The notes under the pieces: model-generated
What the model saw: the letters and a program-made list of their open reading frames with translations, nothing else
The model's database searches: none
Told to the model about the DNA's origin: nothing
Program-made: the position numbers and the translations under genes
Assembly (NCBI GenBank): GCA_030141605.1
Contig: JAQGDQ010001184.1
Span: forward strand, 1 to 56,989
DNA length: 56,989 nucleotides
Direction of reading: 5' to 3'
DNA from: Tubiluchus corallicola
Taxonomy: Eukaryota > Priapulida > Priapulimorpha > Priapulimorphida > Tubiluchidae
In this document: positions 36,203 through 46,271 of the stretch, one piece after another
How the letters are laid out: every line of letters begins with the position of its first letter
How positions within the stretch are numbered: the stretch's first letter is position 1

Positions 36203-36229
36203 GTAAACAGATTCTGCTTCACTTTAACT

Positions 36230-36717
36230 CAGGGGTGTGCAAATTATCTGACTAGCCGGGCCACATTAAACTTTCCCGCAATTCCTACAGGCCACAGGCA
36301 GTTTGATCAAGGAGCCAAGTACAGAAAGGCCCAACAACGATTTTGGCATCCGACGTGCGTACATCATTACTACTACACTCAAGAAACTATTTCAGAAGTT
36401 AGTAAAATTTATATTACAAACCACATGTTTCTACTTTCACGACAGATAGTGGTAATTTCATTACAATGCGTATTAGTAATGTGTATCACACAGTCTGTGT
36501 AGTACAGTGGCATTAAGCTACAACCGTCTTGTAAGTTTGTAAGGGTTAATGGCATCCGATCTAGTAGAAAAAACTACCTGCACTATCTTTGGAATCGTGG
36601 CATGGACTTCAGCTGGATACACTCAATTAATCGCCCGGGCCACACTTTCATTAGGTTGACAAATCTCTGCGCGGGCCGCACAAATTCTCTCGGCGGGCCG
36701 CAATTTGCACACCCCTG
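36230..36717. mobile_element. hAT-like MITE in Kazal gene intron 2
   Basis: The ends are CAGGGGTGTGCAAATT and its inverse AATTTGCACACCCCTG. The flanking 8-mers CTTTAACT and GGTTAACT agree at six positions, fitting an aged 8-bp hAT target duplication. Sub-terminal CGGGCC motifs are repeated at both ends. The 488-base element has no transposase. It starts 27 bases after the exon 2 donor and ends 47 bases before exon 3a. Confidence 0.85.
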
Positions 36718-36764
36718 GGTTAACTGAACGCCGTGTGTCTTTTAATTTTAATTTTACATTTCAG

Positions 36765-36823
36765 TGTCGCGCAAAGCTGAAATCCTGCGTTCAGTGATTG
36801 CGGATCTTTATGGTGGAATTTGA
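36765..36823 (+). CDS. Kazal gene alternative last exon 3a (short isoform)
   Basis: A strong acceptor (TTTTAATTTTACATTTCAG) precedes an exon that in phase 1 reads VSRKAEILRSVIADLYGGI and stops at TGA. An AATAAA at 37017-37022 offers a nearby polyadenylation signal. The peptide is amphipathic and has no cysteine, so the Kazal unit would lack its sixth cysteine in this form. It is supported by splice site, phase and poly(A) signal, not by homology. Confidence 0.6.
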
Positions 36824-37016
36824 GGTCTAGGACAATTGTCAAGGACAATCCACAGTTGCACAGGGCCCACTGTCCCTCACTGGCCTACAGTCACATAGGG
36901 TCCGCACCTTTTGAAGGTCCGAAAGTTCAGCAGAAACTTAACGTTGAAGAACTTTAATCGTCCACTTTATATTCTGTATTCCGTTTAATTCTATGCGTTT
37001 GTTAACAATTTACTAA

Positions 37017-37022
37017 AATAAA
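37017..37022 (+). terminator. Polyadenylation signal after exon 3a
   Basis: AATAAA lies 194 bases after the exon 3a stop codon, followed by T-rich sequence. Confidence 0.45.
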
Positions 37023-37432
37023 ATGATTATTAATATTATTGAAAACGACTTGACCTCTGCTGTGAGGTGGGACCCGTTTCAAACACTTTGCACAGAACTA
37101 GAAACGTTCTGAGGCCGGCGCAGCACAAATATACGCTTTGAACCTGCAGGAATGCATCAGCCATTTTCGATTGTGGTGCCATCTAGTGTTGCTAATTTAC
37201 AACTGAAAATTGTACCAGAATATGCGGTTGATGCCAAAATACAATTGTCAGGTTAAGTTTCATTTCGCATTTTATATTTATATACTTACCACTTAAATTT
37301 CCACTCGTTTTTACGTTACAATTTCAGTGTATAATCAAGTACAAACCCAGAATTCCAACTTTCAAAATTTCACAGTTCCTGGCATTCAGATTTAATAAAA
37401 TTTAATTAATTGTGGCTTTGTTTCATCATTAA

Positions 37433-38043
37433 ACTCAATCTTAAACTGTAAATAAAAACAATCTACTCTTTAAAATATTGAAAGGAAACATACTATTTTT
37501 TCAAAAATGACTTACGTGAAAGAAATATTACCACACAAACACAATTTCACGTTCGCGCCACTAGTTCTTCGCTGATAAGTACATTTCGCCATTCGCAGGT
37601 TCTACTGCCTGCATTTTCGAAACGCGTTGCACAAAAAACAGGTGTTGTACCTCTCGGTTCAGATGTGTTAGTTTGTGACGAACTACATATGTTCGACAGC
37701 TCATACGTGACAGTACTACAGCCCACAGCAGTAAATTTGAAATTTGAATTTTTCTCTTAGAACTTACCTAGTTTTAGTACACCACATTGAATATCATACA
37801 GTAGCACTGTACTTCAATTTTCGATTTCGCAAACACGTGCAACACGCTAGTGGAGTATTTTTGCTGTTGAAAATTATGTTAGTTTGTGATGTCATCAATA
37901 GCTGGGCTCGTTTGCCATTAATTACGTTTTTAATCTATTATTTAATTATCTGAAACGCTTTTGCGGTAATAAAGGTCTTAAAATATATACTTTTTATCGG
38001 ACTTGAAAATGGGTTAGTATATGAAAAATCATACTGTCTTCCT
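37433..38043 (+). mobile_element. TTAA MITE, family A, near full-length
   Basis: TTAA at 37429-37432 and 38044-38047 brackets a copy that lacks about 10 bases of the left end but keeps TCTTAAACTGT, the central CACGTTCGCGCCACTAGTTC and the right end CATACTGTCTTCCT. It lies between Kazal exons 3a and 3b. Confidence 0.82.
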
Positions 38044-38190
38044 TTAACAATAATGTTAACACTAAGACTGTTGGTTATCACGACTTCCTTTTTTGGGCTG
38101 GTTAACTTCTTCTTTCTTTTGTTTGCTGTATCTTTGACTATAGTTGTTATCCAATCATCTGTTTTATGACGGATATTTTACCTACCCTAG

Positions 38191-38456
38191 GACTGGTGAA
38201 ACAATGCGATGGTTGGTGTCCCTGCCCAACTCACAAATTGTGTCCCAAATCGTGTGATTCGGACACGGACGACAAAGAAGTTTGTGGACAGATAGTCGGC
38301 TCATCGGATCTGGAAGAAAATTGCGAATTGTTTAGGAATCAGTGCGAGTTTGAGAAGCAGGATTGTGAATTGAGGAGAGATTTTGATCTTCATCTGGTTT
38401 CCTGTAATTGTGACATTTTCCTTCGACCTAGTGCTCCTATTGGAAGGAAATTCTGA
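38191..38456 (+). CDS. Kazal gene alternative last exon 3b (long isoform)
   Basis: Acceptor TTTTACCTACCCTAG leads in phase 1 to GLVKQC95DGWCPCPTHKLC. C95 can serve as the missing sixth cysteine of the first Kazal unit. A second cysteine-rich unit follows: EVC121GQIV, LEENC134ELFRNQC141, then C161 after DLHLVS, which resembles a degenerate Kazal domain (VCG...NEC.L...C...C). The frame ends at TGA 38454-38456, which is itself part of the first copy of a minisatellite-like motif. The ATG at 38166 is intronic. Confidence 0.72.
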
Positions 38457-38599
38457 AGTTTCGATAAGTGTTCCCATGTGGAAAGGCAAACAAGTTTCCA
38501 CATGTACTTCTGCAAGAGAGAAATTACTGAAGTTTCCACATAGACTTTCGAAATATAAAAGCTATTAATAACTCAACATGGATTTTTTATCAATATGAT

Positions 38600-39335
38600 T
38601 TTAATTTTTCAATATTCTGTATTTCTGTAAGGAAGAAAAACAGAAGTTTCAAAACTGTTATCTATATTTCTCTAATGAATAAAATACTGAAGTTTCAAAG
38701 CTTTCATCTGTATTTGTGTAAGGAAGAAAATACTGAAGCTTCAAATATTTCATTTGTATTTGTGTAAGGAAGAAAATACTGAAGTTTCGAATATTTCATC
38801 TGTATTTGTGTAAGGAAAACAAATCTAAAGTTTCAAATATTTCATCTGTATTTTTCAAAGAAAGAAAATACTGAAGTTTCAAAGATTTCATCTATATTTC
38901 TGAAAGAAAGAAAATACTGAAGTTTCAAAGATTTCATCTATATTTCTGAAAGAAAGAAAATACTGAAGTTTCAAAGATTTCATCTATATTTCTGAAAGAA
39001 AGAAAATACTGAAGTTTCAAAGATTTCATCTATATTTCTGAAAGAAAGAAAATACTGAAGTTTCAAAGATTTCATCTATATTTCTGAAAGAAAGAAAATA
39101 CTGAAGTTTCAAAGATTTCATCTATATTTCTGAAAGAAAGAAAATACTGAAGTTTCAAAGATTTCATCTATATTTCTGAAAGAAAGAAAATACTGAAGTT
39201 TCAAAGATTTCATCTATATTTCTGAAAGAAAGAAAATACTGAAGTTTCAAAGATTTCATCTATATTTCTGAAAGAAAGAAAATACTGAAGTTTCAAAGAT
39301 TTCATCTATATTTCTGTAAGGAAGAAAATATTGCA
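38600..39335. repeat. 46-bp minisatellite 3' of the Kazal gene
   Basis: About ten nearly identical units (GAAGTTTCAAAGATTTCATC, TATATTTCTGAAAGAAAGAA, AATACT) at 38860-39320 follow older, diverged units back to about 38600. Related motifs, GGAAATTCTGAAGTTTCGAT at the stop codon and AAATTACTGAAGTTTCC at about 38523, suggest the array grew from the end of the coding exon. Confidence 0.92.
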
Positions 39336-39569
39336 GCTTCAACATGGGCATAGCGTTCATTTCCTAAGAGAGCACTTTGGGATGAACACGATGACGTCTC
39401 ATCCGGAGAAACCAGTGAAAACACTAGTGGTTCCAACCATTCTACGCAGGGGGAGAAGAAGATAATGATTATTTAGCACTTCTGAAGAACGAGATAGCAC
39501 GCTATCTTCAGTTTTCACTTCGGACAACAGCAAAACTTCAAATGTGATTCCTTTCATTTTTTGAGAATG

Positions 39570-39629
39570 AGAGAGGGGAGAGAGAAAGAGAGAAAGAGAG
39601 TGATACAGACATAAAGAGAGAGAGAGAGT

Positions 39630-39693
<64 letters not shown>

Positions 39694-39821
39694 CAGAGAG
39701 GGAGACAGACAGAAAGAAAGAAAGAGAGAGGGGGATAGTGAGAGAAAGACAAGGAGGCAGAAAGAGAGAGAGAAAGCCAGAGAGCACCAGAAAAAGAAAG
39801 AGAGAGAGAGAGAGAGGCATA

Positions 39822-39855
<34 letters not shown>
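39570..39855. repeat. (GA)n-rich purine tract with poly(G)
   Basis: GA dinucleotides with AAAG and CAGA interruptions end in a run of G at about 39845-39855. The Ser/Leu-rich minus-strand frames are artefacts. The 39340-39545 stretch before it holds no recognisable gene. Confidence 0.93.
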
Positions 39856-39856
<1 letters not shown>

Positions 39857-40057
39857 CAGAGAGATGTTAAATTAAATTTAGTCTTGAATTGTATTTGAAA
39901 CAATCAAAGGTGTAGCAATGGTAAGAAAATGTACTGTAAACATTAAGCTTGGTAATTACGAAACGTTAACCGTTGTACGCAGCCATCTATGTAGTAAGTT
40001 AGAACTTTTAAGATTAGCTTCTTAGATAACAAGCTCTTATATTTAGATACAATTATT

Positions 40058-40375
40058 GTGTTCACTGTCCTCATAGTTGTGTTCACTGTGCTCACTATTG
40101 TGTTCACTCTGCTCACTATTGTGTTCACTGTCCTCATAGTTGTGTTCACTGTGCTCACTATTGTGTTCACTCTGCTCACTATTGTGTTCACTGTCCTCAT
40201 AGTTGTGTTCACTGTGCTCACTATTGTGTTCACTCTGCTCACTATTGTGTTCACTGTCCTCATAGTTGTGTTCACTGTGCTCGCTATTGTGTTCACTCTG
40301 CTCACTATTGTGTTCACTGTCCTCATAGTTGTGTTCACTGTGCTCACTATTGTGTTCACTGTGCTCACTTCTCGT
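40058..40375. repeat. 21-bp minisatellite in 63-bp higher-order units
   Basis: Three 21-base variants (TGTGTTCACTGTCCTCATAGT, TGTGTTCACTGTGCTCACTAT and TGTGTTCACTCTGCTCACTAT) repeat in fixed order, five rounds. Periods divisible by three keep both strands open (EHNSEHS, VFTVLTI), but no gene context is seen. Confidence 0.95.
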
Positions 40376-40595
40376 ATGCAGACATTTTCCCACCTTTGAT
40401 AAATTTTGTTTAGAATCAAGTTTTTTCTGTAGTTTTGCTTTTGCGTTTTTCGTTTAAATAGAATTATATACTTTATTTAGTTTCTGCAATTTTAAATAAC
40501 ATGTTTAATCAAGGATGAATAAAAATAAATGGGTAATTTTCATATCTTATAATTGTTTTTTGAATAATTATACTTGCGTCGTGCAGTTAACCATA

Positions 40596-40826
40596 TTCAG
40601 CCAATCATTGACGTGAATTTTAGCTTTACATGTGGTGGATAGATGGCGCTACCAACCTGTCATGCCCAAGTGTTCAGCCAATCACTGACGTGAATTTTAA
40701 TTTTACATGTGGTGGATAGATGGCGCTACCAACCTGTAATGCCTAAGTGTTCAGCCAATCATTGACGTGAATTTTAGTTTTACATGTGAATGATAGATGA
40801 CGCTACCAACCTGTCAAATCGACAAG
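40596..40826. repeat. 77-bp tandem repeat, 3 units
   Basis: Copies at 40596, 40673 and 40750 contain TTCAGCCAATCATTGACGTG, a CCAAT box next to a CRE-like TGACGTGA, and TGGATAGATGGCGCTACCAA. The third copy is more diverged. Regulatory function is speculative. Confidence 0.9.
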
Positions 40827-41286
40827 ATGTTGCAATCGTTTTACAATCAGTAAACGGTAGCTTATATCAGGACAGATTCTGCGCTTAATCAACGTTTCCG
40901 CACAATACAGCATCGTGGAACTCTCTACATCCATTAAAACATTCATATTAAAATGTAGCGACGAAATACTTCAGTCATATAGTTAATAACTTACAATTAC
41001 TAAACATCATTTTCTTTACGTAAACTTTGTTATTATATACCTATTCAATTTACTAAAAAATCTTTAAAGTTATTTAAGTATTCCAAGTCAGCTCTGTCCC
41101 TACGGTCTAAGATTGGTTTAAGATTTTGGCACTTTATTCTTCATTTTGATTCCTTTAATATCGTTAATCTGCCCCCCCCCCACAAATTTTTGTCAAGACT
41201 GTATTATTTTTCTCATAATTCCTATTATTGTATTCTATTATTTAATCTCGTTCTCAGTGTATGTATGTATAAGTATGCGGGTAGGT

Positions 41287-41405
41287 ACTATTACTATTAC
41301 TATTACTATTACTATTACTATTACTATTACTATTACTATTACTATTACTATTACTATTACTATTACTATTACTATTACTAATTACTATTACTATTACTAT
41401 TATTA
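41287..41405. repeat. (TATTAC)n hexanucleotide microsatellite
   Basis: About 19 TATTAC units with one break near 41378. The Ile-Thr and poly-Tyr frames are artefacts. Confidence 0.96.
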
Positions 41406-41639
41406 ATACTGACTTTAGACGAAATCAACACAAGTTGAAACCGAACGTTAGGCTGACAATACTGCTGAGCTGTTGCATTATATACGGGGGGACAGAGGCT
41501 CACACTAGACAGTAACGCAAGATATTTTCGTGTTAGTAATTAAGTGTGCTCGTTTTCAGCACTACAATTGGCATTGGGGAACTCAGTCATTTGTAATAAA
41601 TGGCTTGTTTGAGGACTGTTATAAATATTTGGTCTTTTG

Positions 41640-41880
41640 AAACCAAACTGGCGGACTAGCTGGTATTTGAACCAAAGACCTGCGATTAGTATCCCCAGGC
41701 TCTACCATATAAGTCAATGCAGAGCAGGCCTAAGATTACACCTCACAATCCAACAGCGCTACCTATACTCAGTACGGAGATACTTTTGGTATCAATACCG
41801 AATTAGCTGGCAACTAACGATTTCATTAATCCGTGGTCCGATATCAGCGTCATGTATCAGGTTCAAATCCCGACTAGTCT
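41640..41880. repeat. Pair of tRNA-like relics in opposite orientation
   Basis: On the minus strand, TATGGTAGAGCCTGG (D-arm/A-box like) and TTTGGTTCAAATACCAG (T-arm/B-box like) lie at about 41715-41660. On the plus strand, CAGGTTCAAATCCCGACTAG occurs at 41859-41878. Neither folds as a complete tRNA, so these are probably tRNA-derived SINE pieces. Confidence 0.4.
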
Positions 41881-42044
41881 AAAATTTTTCAGTGTCATTT
41901 TTCTCCATCTCATTATCAGTATTATTTCAAATTTATTTCATACATTTATAGATACACAGCATTGTATAAAAAATTAAAAACACTCAGTTATACTATAAAA
42001 TTACAATAGGAAGTAATAAGATATTTACATATGTACATACATAC

Positions 42045-42195
42045 ACACACAGACACAAAACATAAAAACAAGACAAATCACTAAAAATACAATATACACA
42101 GACACAAAACATGAAAACAAGACAAATCACTAAAAATACAATATACACAGACACAAAACATAAAAACAAGACAAATCACTAAAAATACAACATAC
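42045..42195. repeat. 49-bp tandem repeat, 3 units
   Basis: Three nearly identical copies of ACACAGACACAAAACATAAA, AACAAGACAAATCACTAAAA, ATACAATAT. Confidence 0.93.
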
Positions 42196-42199
42196 AGAA

Positions 42200-43340
42200 G
42201 AATAAAACCCAATAAAAGTCAGCTTTAAAATGTCAAAAGATGTTGATTTCATAAAGCTAAACATAATTTACACCAGTTCGTTTATATAACTGTATTATGA
42301 TATGCAGAATAAACACACAATTTTCAATTATATCATTAGGTAGTTCTATATAAAGGATCCTGTTATCTTTCGTGTATTAACATCATAGTTAGGAATATTA
42401 AAATTAAATTAGCTTTTTACTTGTGCTGCCATCTTCCCAAAATGTCGAAGAGCTTACGAAATGCATTATCCTGAGCCACATTTAAAAAAGTGTAGTTGCA
42501 TTGGAAAAGGTTGCGCTATAGGGCGCATGCGTAAAAGCGACACACGTACGATTTGAACATCATTATTTTCGTATTAACGCAACATTTTCAGAACTTAACT
42601 AATAAAGTATTTGCCGTTACATAAAGACCTATTGACTGCGCTTCCAAAACCTCATCATCAGGGAATGCATTAACCTAAATAATCACGAGATTATTGTTGG
42701 TCATTTTAAATGACTGCTTTGACTAAGCTTATTATTATTCTGACGTCACTGTGAATGTATGCAACTAAGGCATAGAAAAGAGTTCTCAATTCTGGTGTGG
42801 TTTCACAAATCAAATTCAGGGTGATTCTTGGAAAAAATTCGTTTATCTTTATCCCATCATGTAAAATCTGCAGTGACTATAAAAAAATTCAAAAATGAAC
42901 TGAAAAATACTTCAAAAAATAACTAATGTGAAAATATGAAACAACACGTATTATCAACGTTGACCCAGTAGTCTGTTGTTAGTGGCAGGACCAAAACCTG
43001 TTATGCATTAACATCATATCAACAAATTAAAACCCACCATTAAAACACACAAAACACTCAAGTCGCTAACACAAAACATCCATGAAGCACCTAACTTGAA
43101 TTTGAATTTGTAAATATTGTATGTAATGAATTTGTAATTTCAGTTTGTAATTAAGTTTTAAAGTCTTAAATGAGTCTTAAGCCTTAATGTAATTAATTAC
43201 AACCTAACTTTTGTTTTTAATTGTTAATTCATTTTTAACGCTATTGCTCACAGTAATGGAAACACTGATTACACTATCAATTTTTCAAAGTAGTTTACGG
43301 TTCATCAATGTGTAATTTTAACAGTATTAAAGAATTTTAT
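42200..43340. other. AT-rich region, possible LINE tail, no gene
   Basis: A NRF1-like GCGCATGCG occurs at 42521-42529. A short frame (FLEKIRLSLSHHVKSAV.IKKFKNELKN, about 42820-42920) resembles the very end of a LINE protein but has no upstream motif. The 64-codon frame at 43351-43545 (SKKERWAQHVKTRTIYGF) was not recognised. Confidence 0.3.
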
Positions 43341-43689
43341 TATTAATAACTTGTCAAAAAAGGAAAGATGGGCTCAGCACGTAAAAACTCGCACAATTTA
43401 TGGCTTCGCTCATGAAGCAAATGATCGAAACATTAAAAGGATGGGGCGTCAGAAGTTTTTTCCATCGGGCGACACAAGCATTTGCTACGCCACAGGTAAT
43501 CCTTCAGGAAAAGAGGGAGTCTCAACTTTATTACAGACAAAATAACGTTGCACAACGCCTGGTTATGTGAAAACTTAAAAAACATTGTCCGAACACAAAA
43601 GAATTTATTAGATGCACAACGAAAATTATCATTTTATCTTCTTACATCCTGGGAGGTATTCCTACATGAACGAAGAAAACAAAATAAGA

Positions 43690-43765
43690 AAATTTCAGGA
43701 TTTGAACCTGAAACTTTGTATTTATAAGGCGGACGTATACATAAGAATGGCCTAGCATTAATTTG
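43690..43765 (-). repeat. tRNA-like relic
   Basis: On the minus strand, TTTCAGGTTCAAATCCTGAAA forms a perfect T-arm, preceded by CGCCTTATAAATAC, which resembles an anticodon arm. No convincing D-arm or acceptor stem is present. Confidence 0.4.
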
Positions 43766-44010
43766 TATAATATTTACATGGTAAATTTTTGTATTTTATG
43801 AAAATGATAACCAAGAAACGATTATCCCAGTTTTAAAAAGTAAATCTCCAAAACTGCTCACTGTTTCTATGCTATAAAAGGTTGCTGCTATTGCTAAGAA
43901 AAATGAGTTCATATTATCCCCGATGCGGTCACAAATGTGCAAAAAATTCCCGTGACCTGCATTCCTGCTGTGAGATTACTTACTCCTCGCTAGGATAGTA
44001 TCGTCTAGGG

Positions 44011-44440
44011 AAGGGGGCGTATTAACCAATAGGGTAACTGGGCTATAGCTTTGGACGCCAAAGTTTTAGGGGCGCCACATTTTAGAAAAAAATTCTTATT
44101 CTCCTCGGAAAATGTGTGTACTTTCATATTCATGTAAAGGGTGCATTTTGTAACACACCACAGGCAGTTATTGACCGTGGGTTTTATTTGAGTGCCACAT
44201 AACGAACAGATGCAAAGTACAGTATTACGCAACAAACAGTTATGCAGCTTTCTTGAATATAATCGCTATGCAAATGCATATAATTAATAATGACCACGTA
44301 GAAATAAGGTTAATAGTGTTTCTAATACACTACAAGAAAATGTTTAATCTGCTCGTAACATAAACAACCATAAATTCATAATAGAGATGGGCGGGATTGA
44401 ATATCAGCTTAGGGCGTCGTAAAGTCTTGATACGCCCCTG
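44011..44440. mobile_element. Possible hAT-like MITE with CAGGGGCGTAT ends
   Basis: The right end ATACGCCCCTG is the inverse of CAGGGGCGTAT, and the left end has AAGGGGGCGTAT. Sub-terminal GGGGCGCC and GGGCGTC motifs are also inverted. No clear target duplication is visible, so the boundaries are uncertain. Confidence 0.4.
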
Positions 44441-44539
44441 GTAAAAGACAAAATCTGTAACATGACACGACTTGCAATCCACATCTGTTCTTAACAGTGA
44501 ACTAACTTTTCGGGCGTTTAGCCAGTGTGCAGCTTGAAC

Positions 44540-45080
44540 GTGACTAGCAAAGATCTGCTGCAGTTATATGAAAGAAGTTTCAAAACTTTCCAGAAGCGCA
44601 TTAGTTTCAAGTTCCGTGCAGGAAAAATCTGCTGCAGTTATGTGAAAGAAGTTTCAAAACTTTACAGAAGCGCAGCAGTTTCAAGTTTCGTGCAGGAAAA
44701 GTCTGCTACAGTTATGTGAAGGAAGTTTCAAAACTTTACAGACGTTTAATAGTTTCAAGTTCAGTGCAGGAAAAGTCTGCTGTAGTTATATGAAAGAAGT
44801 TTCATAACTTTACAGAAGCGCAATGGTTTCAAGTTCAGTGAAGGAAAAGTCTGCTGTAGTTATATGAAAGAAGTTTCATAACTTTACAGACGTTTAATAG
44901 TTTCAAGTTCAGTGCATGAAAAATCTGCTGAAGTTATGTGAAAGAAGTTTCAAAACTTTACAGAAGCGCAGCAGTTTCAAGTTTCGTGCAGGAAAAGTCT
45001 GCTACAGTTATGTGAAAGAAGTTTCAAAACTTTCCAGAAGCGCATTAGTTTTAAGTTCAGTGCAGGGAGAAAGTGTAAGA
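44540..45080. repeat. 74-bp minisatellite upstream of a GPCR, 7 units
   Basis: GAAAGAAGTTTC blocks recur every 74 bases at 44570, 44644, 44718, 44792, 44866, 44940 and 45014. Two variants of the middle (CAGAAGCGCA and CAGACGTTTAATA) are mixed. The array ends about 55 bases before the start codon of the GPCR at 45136, so it is in the promoter or leader. Confidence 0.95.
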
Positions 45081-45135
45081 TAATTACGGAAATAGCAACT
45101 GCAGCAATTTCAGCACCCAACTTTACAAGTACAAG

Positions 45136-46017
45136 ATGAGCAAACTTGATATAGCCCAGGTCGCAATCTTGATCACTGTAACGGTTCTCGGTATTGGTTT
45201 AAATCTTGCGGTCATCATCGTTCATTCTGTTTGGATCTTGAAGAAGAAAACTTTCACCAACACGGGAATCATTGTAACAAACATGGCCGTATGCGACTTG
45301 ATCAAGGCTGTACTTCTACCGATAAACATAAGCACCTTATTGAACGGACAATGGAATTTCACCGATTCCACCTGCAAGGCCTACTATTATATTTACAGTA
45401 TTCATTCATTCGCCTCTGCTTATACCATCGTTGTTTTAGTTGTGGATAAACTAATTGTAGCTTTTACTGGGAAAACATCTTTGCGTTGGTGGTATGCACT
45501 GGTCATGCTTGCATTGTGGATCATTGGTGCTGCCATCTTCAGTTTTTTGCTGCTTCAAGTGAAAAAAATGACGTTTCATGATGCTAACGGTTCTGAAATC
45601 CGGATATGCACTTATGTATGGCAAAACCCACTCATGACAACAATACAGACTTGGCTAGCATTCTTGCTTAACCTGGTATTACCGACCCTGGCACTTCTCG
45701 TACTATGGTTGTTAATCACCATCAGCAAATTAGTCAGAAGAAGTAGCACTAATGATTCCAACAATTACGAATTCACCCTGAAACACTACATTGGTGTCGC
45801 GCTCATCTCTTTAGCATTTATTGTTCTATCTGTTCCAACCTACATCTCACAGTACGTCTCACAAATACATGTATACGTGTATGTTGTGTTTGGGGCTTTG
45901 TATAACATACAACTTGCTGTTCGACCTCTGATCATCCTGGCTTTTCGATTTGTGTGGCCTGGTCAGAATCAGCGGGAAAGCAATGCGGAAGTTATGGCTC
46001 TCGAGTCCACAAATTAA
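45136..46017 (+). CDS. Divergent class A G-protein-coupled receptor, 293 aa, intronless
   Basis: Seven hydrophobic helices are visible, with a very short N-terminus (helix 1 starts near residue 7) and a short tail. Class A landmarks are present: GLN23 in helix 1, NMAVCD54 in helix 2, GQW73NF in loop 1, C80 and C158 for the disulfide, W128 in helix 4 and P183 in helix 5. Others have drifted: DRY is D104-K105-L106, helix 6 keeps only P234 with no CW, and NPxxY is R263-P264-L-I-I. N64, N74 and N151 fit N-X-S/T, but only N74 and N151 lie in predicted loops. Loss of the DRY arginine suggests weak or altered G-protein coupling, or lineage-specific chemosensory use. That is inference. The ATG follows an acceptor-like CAGCAATTTCAG (to 45113), so a 5' untranslated intron is possible. 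Confidence 0.88.
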   Translation: MSKLDIAQVAILITVTVLGIGLNLAVIIVHSVWILKKKTFTNTGIIVTNMAVCDLIKAVLLPINISTLLNGQWNFTDSTCKAYYYIYSIHSFASAYTIVVLVVDKLIVAFTGKTSLRWWYALVMLALWIIGAAIFSFLLLQVKKMTFHDANGSEIRICTYVWQNPLMTTIQTWLAFLLNLVLPTLALLVLWLLITISKLVRRSSTNDSNNYEFTLKHYIGVALISLAFIVLSVPTYISQYVSQIHVYVYVVFGALYNIQLAVRPLIILAFRFVWPGQNQRESNAEVMALESTN

Positions 46018-46271
46018 CATAATTTATCTTTTACTAAAGAAAATGACGTCATGTTAACTTAAAGAGGTTAATTTTAATAGTAACGAATCCAATTTGTATT
46101 TTGTACTTAGTTAAGGTCAGTCAGATGTTCTTTTGTTTTAGTATTCCATATTGAATGTAGTTTTTAATAAGAACTTTTAGCGGAGCATCCTAATTATCAT
46201 AGAAAATAATTAAGTTATTTAGATAAACAAGCTCTATACCCTGCATAACATGAGGTATTATCAGGGCTTAA

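Larger units (their letters stand above)
33232..38456 (+). other. Secreted Kazal-type protein gene with alternative last exons
   Basis: Exon 1 (33232-33274) and exon 2 (35978-36202) join in phase 1 to a signal peptide (MDVSRCLAMWLLVLAVFLA..TEA, cleavage likely after A23) and a Kazal core. C46, C50, C58, C69 and C73 have spacing C-x3-C-x7-C-x10-C-x3-C, with VCGTDGTTYINEC as the signature. Exon 2 ends in phase 1, and two downstream exons both fit. Exon 3a (36765-36823) gives a 108-residue cysteine-free end. Exon 3b (38191-38456) gives 177 residues, supplies the sixth Kazal cysteine (C95) and a second, degenerate Kazal-like unit. Kazal proteins usually inhibit serine proteases, but the inhibitory target is not predictable here. 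The exons and phases are seen directly; which isoform is used is inferred. Confidence 0.8.

Noticed and set aside
36073-36255. Start codon at 36073 for a small Kazal protein
   Set aside because: This Met lies inside exon 2, after the first Kazal cysteine, and using it would lose the signal peptide. The frame past 36202 reads into an intron and a transposon.
38166-38190. Start codon at 38166 for a separate cysteine-rich protein
   Set aside because: The first eight codons overlap a polypyrimidine tract and acceptor in matching phase, and there is no signal peptide, so an internal exon fits better.
39399-39903. Ser/Leu-rich minus-strand frames
   Set aside because: They arise from the GA dinucleotide tract.
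43351-43545. 64-codon frame with donor-like ACAGGTAATC
   Set aside because: No acceptor, phase partner or recognisable domain was found.
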